Shown: positions 60,531 to 64,000 of the stretch, piece by piece
Position numbering within the stretch: the stretch's first letter is position 1
Layout of the letters: each line of letters opens with the position of its first letter
Origin: Ridgeia piscesae
Taxonomy: Eukaryota; Annelida; Polychaeta; Sabellida; Siboglinidae
DNA: 64,000 bases
Reading direction: 5' to 3'
Assembly: GCA_025642075.2 (NCBI GenBank)
Contig: JAODUO010000542.1
Span: forward strand, 183,501-247,500
The notes under the pieces: generated by a model
What the model was told of the DNA's origin: nothing
What the model saw: the letters and a program-made list of their open reading frames with translations, nothing else
The model's database searches: none
Program-made: the position numbers and the translations under genes

Positions 60531-63295
60531 TATATATATATATATATACACATACATCACATACAAACAAACATCTTCAATTTAAAGTGAGGCTGCCAGG
60601 TCGTAGGTTACATTGTTTTCATGTACACTTACATTCTTGTGACTACAACCTGCACGCTGAAGGGTTACTGCCTGCCAGTTTGGGTTTAGTTATTTTATTA
60701 AGCCCAGAACAATATTAGCAATTTGAAAGATTCCACCCACAACACGTTCAAATGGTAAATAAAACATCCAGTTTTAAAACAAATTGATTGGCAATAATGC
60801 TGAGGCAAGCGGAGTTACCCACAATACCCTTTGATGTTTAACTTTCCCACAACCTAGACAGCAGCTTTCCCATTACAAATTACTGCTCGGCCAATTCTGG
60901 GCAGAGGGACTGTCACCCTCCCTTTAAGTAGTCACAGGTAGATAGACTTACCAGACACTGGTCACCCTTTAAGTAGTCACAGGTAGATAGACTTACCAGA
61001 CACTGGTCACCCTTTAAGTAGTCACAGGTAGATAGACTTACCAGACACTGGTCACCCTTTAAGTAGTCACAGGTAGATAGACTTACCAGACACTGGTCAC
61101 CCTTTAAGTAGTCACAGGTAGATAGACTTACCAGACACTGGTCACCCTTTAAGTAGTCACAGGTAGATAGACTTACCAGACACTGGTCACAGTTGCGGCC
61201 GGTGACGAATCGCTTACACCTGCACTCTCCCGTCCTCTTGTCGCACCCGTAATTACCCACAGTGCCGAGGGTGTGACAGGAACACGCTGAAACAACACAC
61301 GCCTTCTGACACACCTTCCACGGTGACAGACGTCATCAGCAACACACAGACAACTTATGTGTAAGATACAACACATCTGTGTGTGAACATGTTACACATC
61401 TGCGATTGTCTGTGTATCCTGTGACGCATCTATGAATGCATGCATATGTCGTGTGACAACCTATGAATGCATGCATATATAGTTAACACATCTTAAATTG
61501 TCCTGAACTGTGTAACACATTTAAGATCAGTAATGTACAAGATGAGATATCTAGCGATAGACAAGTACAGTGTGTAGGTGTACGAACCTGTTCTACCTAC
61601 AATGAAATCGTCAACATTTTTATAAAGAGTAACTGAGAGACGACATTTATGATTATCATATAACTAATTTGTCATGAAACTCCACCAGTTACCGAGTGGT
61701 GTTGAGTGGTGTTGAGTGGTGTTGAGTGGTACGTGTATTGTGCCACAACATTAAATGACACCAACATGCAGCAAGCATGACAACACAAACATGATTGATT
61801 TAATTACATGTACATATTATGCCTACCGCAAACAGACAACAACATCAAAGACATATCAACCACCCCACTGAATTAATAACACCGACGACACGGATCTTAT
61901 TACGGTTGATCTGGTTATGTTGTAGAGTTCTTCCACACAAGCGGGTGGCATTTGGCACAGATCCTATAGTGGCAATTATGGAGATTTTCTGGGTGATTAT
62001 GAGGGACCTTTGTAGTGGCATTTGGAAGCGATCATGTACTGGTGATTAGGACAGATCATGTAGTGATTAAGATAGAAAATGTAGGAGCTATCAGGACAGA
62101 TCATATAGTGATTAGGATAGAAAATGTAGTGGCTATCAAGAAAGATCATATGGTGGGTATCAGGACAGATCATATAGTGGTGATCAGGACAGGTCATATA
62201 TTGATGAGGACAAATTGTATAATGTTGATCAGGACAGATATCATCACTATCATGTAGTGGTGTAATTGAGATCAGGACAGAACAGGGTGTGATTAGGACA
62301 TCGTGTAGTGACGATCAGGACAGATCATGTAGTGATGAACAGGACAGGTTTGGTTGTGGCGATCAGGACAGATCAAGTAGAGATTAGGACAGATCATGCT
62401 GTTCAGCAGGAGTGAGAGAAAAAGAGAGAAAGACAGGAGTAGGAGACTGTTATGTTAACAGTGAGACACACAGACAGAGAAAGCGAGTTATACTTGTCAC
62501 ATGACCGCTGTTGTAACGACGTGAACCATAGCCTAAAATAAAGACGCTGTCAATGTAAAGTCGTGCTTCTGCACGGAATGTTTTTCTTACGCTGTTTTCA
62601 CTGATACTCGTTGTCACTTTAAAACATGTTTATCCTATTATTATGATAGCGTATTGACTGATAGAAACAACAGTAACATATCTGTTACATTAACACCTCC
62701 CTGATTATGTGCCATGTTCATGAATAATAAAAAAAATTGGAGCATCACTAGGGTTACTATTTAAAACTTAAATAACTCTTACAATATTGTTAACAGTAAC
62801 ATTAACTGTGAAGTCATAGTTTCAAATTGAAGCATTATTAATTACTATGTCGGTTTGAAAAATATAATTATCTACAGAACTATATAATTAAACTAAAGTG
62901 AAGACGTCACATGAAATCTAACCCACATAACAATTGCTAGGTCATCTACATCGCATAACAATGACGTACAGCGACAGTTCACAAGTTATTAAGCCATAAG
63001 ACTTAATAATCATGAAATACAGCAATATTGCCATAAAACATTTGGCAAGGAAGATTGAAAGTGAAATTGAAAGTTTCAATCGAGAATGACACTGCAGGAC
63101 TGATAACAATATGCGGGTAACTGAAAAGGGGGCGCTTACGTTCACAGCCCTCGGGATTCTCAGGTGCCATGTTCCAGTACCCGTGCATGCACTGGTCACA
63201 ACGCCGCCCCTCGACAAATCGCTTGCAGATACATCGTCCGCTGACAAGGTCACACTCACCCCCGTGCTCAGAGCCAACTGGGTCACAGTCGCAGC
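28504..63295 (-). CDS. LAMB1: Laminin subunit beta (beta-1/beta-2 type), 3' three quarters of the gene
   Basis: Secreted basement-membrane glycoprotein chain that joins alpha and gamma chains in a coiled-coil trimer. Exons in transcript order: 63140-63295, 61177-61286, 57411-57626, 56321-56479, 55571-55691, (53570-53806 optional), 51625-51752, 49468-49660, 48915-49058, 48250-48481, 47599-47762, 45321-45545, 44666-44865, 43794-43890, 42703-42894, 41877-42057, 41033-41217, 39324-39559, 37169-37351, 36247-36423, 35568-35743, 34893-35034, 33404-33580, 32608-32764, then either 30198-30334 or 28504-28640. Every junction keeps phase, giving about 1,361 residues without the cassette. The order is LEa modules, LF domain (the beta-chain hallmark), eight LEb modules, coil II, Cys-rich beta-knob, coil I and terminal Cys. 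Human LAMB1 is about 1,786 residues, so the LN domain and first LE modules lie beyond 64000. Confidence 0.96.
28641..30197. other. Spacer between the alternative last exons
   Basis: Must hold the 3' UTR of isoform a (below 30198). A minus-strand AATAAA (plus TTTATT at 29014-29019) is a possible polyadenylation signal. A degenerate array of GTGTCAAGCATAAGTTTAGT-like phrases runs at about 29310-29470. Nothing else recognised. Confidence 0.45.
30198..30334 (-). CDS. LAMB1: Laminin beta alternative last exon, isoform a
   Basis: Acceptor TTTATTTTCAG, enters at phase 1 and reads 44 codons then TGA at 30198-30200. It encodes [20 protein letters not shown]...[16 protein letters not shown]: the end of coil I with the terminal Cys that pairs with the gamma chain. 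It has exactly the same length and phase as the exon at 28504-28640, with 23 of 44 residues identical, concentrated at both ends. It is proximal to the common exon. Confidence 0.9.
30470..31720 (-). repeat. 30-bp minisatellite upstream of the alternative terminal exons
   Basis: About 41 copies of a 30-bp unit, plus strand CTCATATGAAAGGTCTTTTT then CATACATCTT with small variants (GTACAT, GTATATCC) and occasional single-base length changes. In the laminin transcript sense it is purine-rich (GAAAAAGACCTTTCATATGA, GAAGATGTA) and every unit has the self-complementary CATATG. It fills half of the intron before the two alternative last exons. The repeats are contiguous, without spacers, so this is not a CRISPR array. 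Confidence 0.96.
32608..32764 (-). CDS. LAMB1: Laminin beta exon: coil I, part 5 (last common exon)
   Basis: Acceptor TTGTTTTAG, donor GTACGCAC, phase 0 to 1. [38 protein letters not shown]. Its final G completes a Val codon (GTG) with either of the two downstream terminal exons. Confidence 0.96.
33404..33580 (-). CDS. LAMB1: Laminin beta exon: coil I, part 4
   Basis: Acceptor GCTGCTGTAG, donor GTAAGAAC, 59 codons, phase 0 to 0. [40 protein letters not shown], long amphipathic helix. Confidence 0.96.
34095..34290 (-). mobile_element. SINE-related fragment (copy 2)
   Basis: Contains CCAGTCCTCAGGACTGCTCC, CTCCCTGGCAGATTTATTCAATCG-type words and CATACACAGATATCAACCACCG, in the order seen in the full copy at 35880-36150. 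The tRNA-like head is missing or eroded. Confidence 0.5.
34893..35034 (-). CDS. LAMB1: Laminin beta exon: coil I, part 3
   Basis: Acceptor TGACAACAG, donor GTGAGAC, phase 2 to 0. [40 protein letters not shown]. Confidence 0.95.
35568..35743 (-). CDS. LAMB1: Laminin beta exon: coil I, part 2
   Basis: Acceptor ATTGTTTCAG, donor GTGAGTGG, phase 0 to 2. [39 protein letters not shown]; human LxxSLxPEEIxxL pattern of coil I. Confidence 0.96.
35880..36150 (-). mobile_element. tRNA-derived SINE (copy 3)
   Basis: Minus-strand head with A-box-like TGGTGCAGTGGCTAGAG and B-box GGTTCAAATCC. The tail words CTATATGAATGAGTACCTGG, TGCTTCCCAGAGAAGTCGAG and AAAGTGCTTTGGGTCCTGAG are shared with copies at 50030-50310 and 57855-57965. 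It sits in the intron between two coil I exons. Confidence 0.65.
36247..36423 (-). CDS. LAMB1: Laminin beta exon: coil I, part 1
   Basis: Acceptor GTGCTTGCAG, donor GTGGGTC, 59 codons, phase 0 to 0. [40 protein letters not shown]; human beta1 has a similar 'NGxxPAEIR' type segment here. Confidence 0.96.
37169..37351 (-). CDS. LAMB1: Laminin beta exon: beta-knob and start of coil I
   Basis: Acceptor GTGACACAG, donor GTAGGTG, 61 codons, phase 0 to 0. [40 protein letters not shown]. The six-Cys knob interrupting the coiled coil is unique to beta chains (human CGGPGCGGL type) and confirms the identity. Confidence 0.98.
38085..39295 (-). repeat. 60-bp G/C-skewed minisatellite
   Basis: About 20 highly uniform copies of a 60-bp unit. 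The plus strand is pyrimidine-rich (CCCCTGTATGCCCCTTCATT, CTCCCCACCCCTCAATCTCC, CCAACACATCATATGCCCCA, in sequence). The minus strand, which is the laminin transcript sense, therefore carries six GGGG runs per unit. Because 60 is a multiple of three and the unit has no stop, it yields several spurious long open frames. It lies in the intron between the last coil II exon and the beta-knob exon. Confidence 0.96.
39324..39559 (-). CDS. LAMB1: Laminin beta exon: coil II, part 3
   Basis: Acceptor TGTCTGTAG, donor GTGGGTAC, phase 1 to 0. [57 protein letters not shown]: helical sequence that ends just before the Cys-rich beta-knob. Confidence 0.96.
39600..40980. repeat. 39-bp minisatellite filling an intron
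   Basis: About 35 copies of GGGGTTGTGTGAGGGTACAT followed by GAAGTGGTGGGGTGTCTAT, with block variants. It occupies almost the whole intron between 39559 and 41033. The G-rich strand is the plus (non-sense) strand. Confidence 0.95.
41033..41217 (-). CDS. LAMB1: Laminin beta exon: coil II, part 2
   Basis: Acceptor GTGATGCAG, donor GTAAGTGA, phase 2 to 1. [39 protein letters not shown], continuing the coiled coil; NLT and NAT sequons are present. Confidence 0.95.
41305..41600. repeat. About 52-bp intronic minisatellite
   Basis: Five copies of AACATATAAAATGTCTGATG, TCATCAAACACAGTCTATGT, TACAAGAAAACA with indels. Each holds a TGATGTCATCA palindrome. Confidence 0.88.
41877..42057 (-). CDS. LAMB1: Laminin beta exon: coil II, part 1
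   Basis: Acceptor GTGTTTTAG, donor GTACTACC, phase 1 to 2. Heptad-like, charged alpha-helical sequence ([35 protein letters not shown]). It forms part of the trimeric coiled coil; one NVT N-glycosylation sequon is visible. Confidence 0.95.
42703..42894 (-). CDS. LAMB1: Laminin beta exon: LEb module 8 and start of coil II
   Basis: Acceptor TGTGTGCAG, donor GTAAGTTT, phase 1 to 1. [52 protein letters not shown]; the C-x-x-C-F-x-x-W-D end matches human CTPCHQCFALWDVIIAEL, where the rod begins. Confidence 0.97.
43010..43450. repeat. 63-bp intronic minisatellite
   Basis: About seven copies of TTGGATGATATTAGTTGTGT, ACTGCACCATCTGATTCATC, TAGTTCTGACTGGATGTGACTGA (in sequence), spacing 63 bp. Confidence 0.92.
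43794..43890 (-). CDS. LAMB1: Laminin beta exon: LEb module 7 end
   Basis: Acceptor CCACTGTAG, donor GTAAGTGA, phase 0 to 1. [31 protein letters not shown]; human FTGQCQCMPGFGGRTCSEC. Confidence 0.97.
44275..44466. repeat. 42-bp intronic minisatellite
   Basis: Five copies of AATTAAAATTCCTGTTTTAC followed by ACAATTTCTGATGGCATTGCTT. Confidence 0.9.
44666..44865 (-). CDS. LAMB1: Laminin beta exon: LEb modules 6-7
   Basis: Acceptor TGTCCACAG, donor GTACAG, phase 1 to 0. [57 protein letters not shown]. Confidence 0.97.
45321..45545 (-). CDS. LAMB1: Laminin beta exon: LEb modules 4-5
   Basis: Acceptor TTTGTTGTAG, donor GTATGTGG, phase 1 to 1. [65 protein letters not shown]; near-identical layout to human CQPCQCHNNIDTTDPEAC...CLYHTEGEHC. 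Confidence 0.97.
45589..47310. repeat. 41-bp minisatellite filling an intron
   Basis: About 41 copies of GTCTGTGGGTGGTCTGTAGA followed by TGGGGGAGAGAAGATGACTAT. In the second half the TAGATGGGGG core is replaced by TTGACAAGGGGG, so two subfamilies are arranged in blocks. It begins some 44 bp from the acceptor of exon 45321-45545. Confidence 0.95.
47599..47762 (-). CDS. LAMB1: Laminin beta exon: LEb modules 3-4
   Basis: Acceptor TATTGCAG, donor GTAACAGG, phase 2 to 1. [46 protein letters not shown]; it corresponds to human CPCPDGPDSGRQFARSC...CVCDPGYIG. Confidence 0.96.
47868..47927. repeat. (CA)n-(TA)n microsatellite
   Basis: ACACACAC runs into TATATATA; a shorter TA tract also sits at 47829-47842. 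Intronic. Confidence 0.95.
48250..48481 (-). CDS. LAMB1: Laminin beta exon: LEb modules 2 and 3 (start)
   Basis: Acceptor TGTTGCAG, donor GTACGG, phase 1 to 2. [53 protein letters not shown], then [15 protein letters not shown]. The [10 protein letters not shown] motif matches human CQCNGHADDC. Confidence 0.96.
48915..49058 (-). CDS. LAMB1: Laminin beta exon: LEb module 1
   Basis: Acceptor ACTTGCAG, donor GTAAGTG, phase 1 to 1. [47 protein letters not shown]: a complete LE module with human-like spacing. Confidence 0.96.
49468..49660 (-). CDS. LAMB1: Laminin beta exon: LF domain end
   Basis: Acceptor CTCCCTAG, donor GTGAGT, phase 0 to 1. It encodes [15 protein letters not shown], then [18 protein letters not shown], then [18 protein letters not shown]. 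The Cys and the C-x-x-x-I-F-S-I-S pattern match the end of LF in human beta1 (VCRNIIFSISALLHQTGL). Confidence 0.96.
50030..50310 (-). mobile_element. tRNA-derived SINE (copy 4)
   Basis: On the minus strand it begins with a tRNA-like head: TTAGTGGTGAGAACTTTGGA as an A-box region, then AACCGGTTTTGAATCC near the B box. The tail contains the shared words AGTACCTGCCTA, TGTTTCCCAGAGAAG and CAAGTGTAAAGTGCTTTG. The same order of words occurs at 35880-36150. Confidence 0.6.
50685..51645 (-). repeat. 44-45-bp minisatellite made of exon end plus splice donor
   Basis: About 22 tandem copies, including the one inside the exon. Minus-strand units read CAGGCCAGTGCACTCATTGA then CTCGGTAAGTGGCC, that is, the codons for QASALIDS followed by GTAAGT. 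Around 15 copies keep GTAAGT; the others have variants such as GTAAA. Units with GCGGCC are 45 bp and frame-preserving. Units with GGGCC are 44 bp and shift frame, and reading straight out of the exon hits TAA within the second unit. Confidence 0.93.
51625..51752 (-). CDS. LAMB1: Laminin beta exon: LF domain part 3, with repeated splice donor
   Basis: Acceptor GTCCTCAG, donor GTAAGTGG, phase 1 to 0. It encodes [20 protein letters not shown] then [12 protein letters not shown], which parallels human YVVLPRPVCFEKG...SPYTLIDS. The last 11 codons plus the donor are copied about 21 times downstream. 51625 is chosen as the first donor reached. Confidence 0.95.
52400..52815. repeat. 41-bp minisatellite
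   Basis: About eight to ten copies of GTGATTACCTGGTTGATAAG followed by ATGATATAACTGGTTGATA, spacing 41 bp at 52466 and 52507, in the LF intron. Confidence 0.88.
53570..53806 (-). CDS. Candidate in-phase cassette exon of laminin beta LF domain
   Basis: 237 bp, open throughout, bounded by GCGTGTGCAG and GTACTGCTTG, phase 1 at both ends, so it can be included or skipped without changing frame. It is conspicuously GC-richer than its intron, as the true exons are. The 79 residues begin [19 protein letters not shown] and are Pro- and Asp-rich, without Cys; they contain RVASLPR, reminiscent of VSSLPR at the end of the preceding exon. Vertebrate beta1 has no insert here. It could instead be an unrelated captured fragment. 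Confidence 0.5.
53974..54046. repeat. (TA)n microsatellite
   Basis: A pure AT dinucleotide tract in the intron upstream of the candidate cassette exon. Confidence 0.97.
54185..54325. repeat. 22-bp minisatellite
   Basis: About six copies of ACAAGCAGTGCATGTACAAC-like units of 22 bp (variants TGTACAAC / TGCACAAT) in the same LF intron. Confidence 0.85.
55120..55505. repeat. CAA/CAG-rich degenerate repeat
   Basis: Irregular repeats of AGCAGCAACAACAGTAGCAA type next to exon 55571-55691. It is low-complexity and not coding in the laminin frame. Confidence 0.8.
55571..55691 (-). CDS. LAMB1: Laminin beta exon: LF domain part 2
   Basis: Acceptor TTCTGTAG, donor GTATGT, phase 0 to 1. It encodes [19 protein letters not shown] then [17 protein letters not shown], matching the human segment with C-x-N-x-I-P-x-D-D. 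Phase 1 at its end fits both the next certain exon (51752) and the candidate cassette at 53570-53806. Confidence 0.95.
56321..56479 (-). CDS. LAMB1: Laminin beta exon: LF domain part 1
   Basis: Acceptor GTTGACAG, donor GTGAGTGG, 53 codons, phase 0 to 0. It contains [20 protein letters not shown] and [16 protein letters not shown], closely like human beta1 (PSWTGAGFVRVPEG; IPYSMEYDILIRYEPQ). LF is the laminin IV-like globule found only in beta chains. Confidence 0.96.
57327..57371. repeat. (TA)n microsatellite flanked by CA runs
   Basis: ACACACACATATATAT... tract just downstream of exon 57411-57626. Confidence 0.96.
57411..57626 (-). CDS. LAMB1: Laminin beta exon: LEa module 5 and entry to LF domain
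   Basis: Acceptor CTTCCAG, donor GTGAGT, 72 codons, phase 0 to 0. It runs [19 protein letters not shown], then [18 protein letters not shown], then the half-module that leads into LF ([19 protein letters not shown]), the typical beta-chain transition. Confidence 0.95.
57855..57965 (-). mobile_element. SINE-related fragment (copy 5)
   Basis: CCCAGGACTGCTCAAAGCGC, TTTACTTCCCTGGCAGACCT, GTTCAATCAGACACCGTCTC in sequence. This is the best preserved copy of the tail module shared with 295, 34095, 35880 and 50030, without the tRNA-like head. Confidence 0.55.
57966..60420. other. Laminin intron, no further exon recognised
   Basis: AT-rich ends with a GC-richer island at about 58880-59420 (open frames on both strands, no domain, no repeat family I can name). 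A two-copy repeat of CCTACCACACTACCCTGGCAGG lies at about 58140-58190. Confidence 0.5.
60426..60549. repeat. (TG)n-(CGTG)n-(TA)n compound microsatellite
   Basis: TG repeats run to about 60478, CGTG tetranucleotides to 60530, then TA. The alternating purine-pyrimidine sequence along the tract can adopt Z-DNA. Confidence 0.97.
60913..61190 (-). repeat. 45-bp in-frame minisatellite made of exon end plus splice donor
   Basis: Six identical donor sites (plus-strand ACTTACC starting at 60946, 60991, 61036, 61081, 61126 and 61171) at exact 45-bp spacing. Each unit, minus strand, carries GTGACCAGTGTCTG then GTAAGTCTATC then TACCTGTGACTACTTAAAGG. Read through, each unit would add 15 residues ([15 protein letters not shown]) with two Cys; the frame closes at about 60913. 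The last unit overlaps the real exon. Confidence 0.95.
61177..61286 (-). CDS. LAMB1: Laminin beta exon: LEa module 4, with repeated splice donor
   Basis: Acceptor TGTTTCAG, phase 1 to 0. It encodes [20 protein letters not shown] and [17 protein letters not shown], joined to PQYWGL of the next exon (human LAMB1 has CDQCLPEHWGL here). The donor GTAAGTCTATC is followed by five perfect 45-bp copies of the exon end plus donor, all in frame. The donor used is therefore ambiguous; 61177 is chosen because it gives the canonical module. Confidence 0.93.
61287..63139. other. Laminin intron with minor repeats
   Basis: GTTGAGTGGT decamers at about 61690-61735 and a degenerate family of GATCAGGACAGATCATATAGTG phrases at about 62030-62400. 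No exon recognised. Confidence 0.6.
63140..63295 (-). CDS. LAMB1: Laminin beta exon: LEa module (about the third)
   Basis: Acceptor TATTCTAG, donor GTAAGC, phase 1 to 1. One LE (laminin EGF-like) module with the expected Cys spacing: [34 protein letters not shown], then NPEGCE, whose next residue across the junction is Pro-Cys. It is the first exon seen in the window. Confidence 0.95.
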
Positions 63296-64000
63296 CTAGA
63301 ATAGTCCGGAGGGCATACGATTGAGTTGGGGCAGAGGGAATGAAGTACGTACCATTACGTGAACACGGATTCCCTGGCTCATGTGATGTCTTGAAATCTT
63401 GGTCGTGAACATGGAGCAAGTACCTTGTAAAGTTGTGATTGGGTACATGGAGTGAGTTCCTTCAGTTGTGACATTGTTGTAATGGCGGCTGCTGGCTGGG
63501 CTCTTAAAGTATGTGCCATTGAGTGGTTAGAAGTGAAAATAGCTGCCTGTTATACTACCAGGTAGTTCTGGTGGGTAAAGCAAAGAAAAAAGCCACACAG
63601 AAAAAAAATTAAATTAATCCATGTACAGTGGCAATATATTTTGTCATTTCTGAACAGGTTACAAAATGTAATCTATTATTCTACAATTACTTTATCTGGG
63701 TTGAGTATCTTCATTGTAAATCAAACGTAATTTTGGGTATGAATATAAAATGTTGTATGTTACTTATATGTACACTGTATGTATGTATGGATATAATGTA
63801 TGTGCATACTGGATATGTCTGACTGCAGAGTCAATAAAATACGAACCCGCAGTGATTGTTTCTGTTTGGGAGCAAAACTGTAATTAACACATCGGTCACA
63901 GACAGGCAAAGAAATTGAAGGATTGTTTCACAAAAAAGCTTGCAAAACAATTAATGTTTCATTTTTGTAAATGACAACAATGTCAGTCTTGAACCTTCAT
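63296..64000. other. Start of upstream laminin intron (window edge)
   Basis: AT-rich sequence with no LE or LN exon visible on the minus strand. The missing 5' exons of the laminin gene are expected beyond 64000. Confidence 0.55.

Overview
The window is animal nuclear DNA: AT-rich intergenic sequence, spliced genes with GT-AG introns, long intronic minisatellites, AT/GA/TG microsatellites, a tRNA-derived SINE family and small inverted-repeat elements. The genes are metazoan (laminin beta; a TASOR/TEX15-family protein). Nothing identifies the phylum firmly; a marine invertebrate is my guess. No bacterial or viral gene was seen.

Layout. 1-6827 is intergenic and repeat-rich: microsatellites, four copies of a module with TGACGTCA palindromes, and an LTR-like stretch. 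6828-22611 on the + strand is a gene of at least 11 coding exons. It encodes a protein of about 3,400 residues with an N-terminal DUF3715 pseudo-PARP domain (TASOR/TEX15 family), a very large disordered region on one 6.3-kb exon, a helical C-terminal region and a His-rich tail. 22612-28503 is the tail-to-tail gap between the two genes. 28504-63295 on the - strand is the 3' three quarters of a laminin beta gene. Twenty-four consecutive exons join in perfect phase. They cover the last LEa modules, the LF domain, eight LEb modules, coil II, the beta-knob, coil I and the C-terminus. The LN domain and first LE modules lie beyond 64000.

Most notable: (1) two homologous, same-phase, same-length alternative last exons of laminin beta, 1.7 kb apart; (2) two introns of the same gene that begin with a tandem array copying the preceding exon's end plus its splice donor (44-45-bp units), so each intron has many competing donors; (3) an in-phase 79-codon candidate cassette exon in the LF domain; (4) long minisatellites in most laminin introns, one with six GGGG runs per 60-bp unit in the transcribed sense; (5) a piggyBac-like palindromic MITE and a second short inverted-repeat element inside introns of the + strand gene.

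The two genes show no obvious functional link. Laminin beta is an extracellular basement-membrane subunit. TASOR and TEX15 are nuclear silencing or germline factors. Exon boundaries were called by eye from splice consensus and phase; no alignment or transcript data were available.
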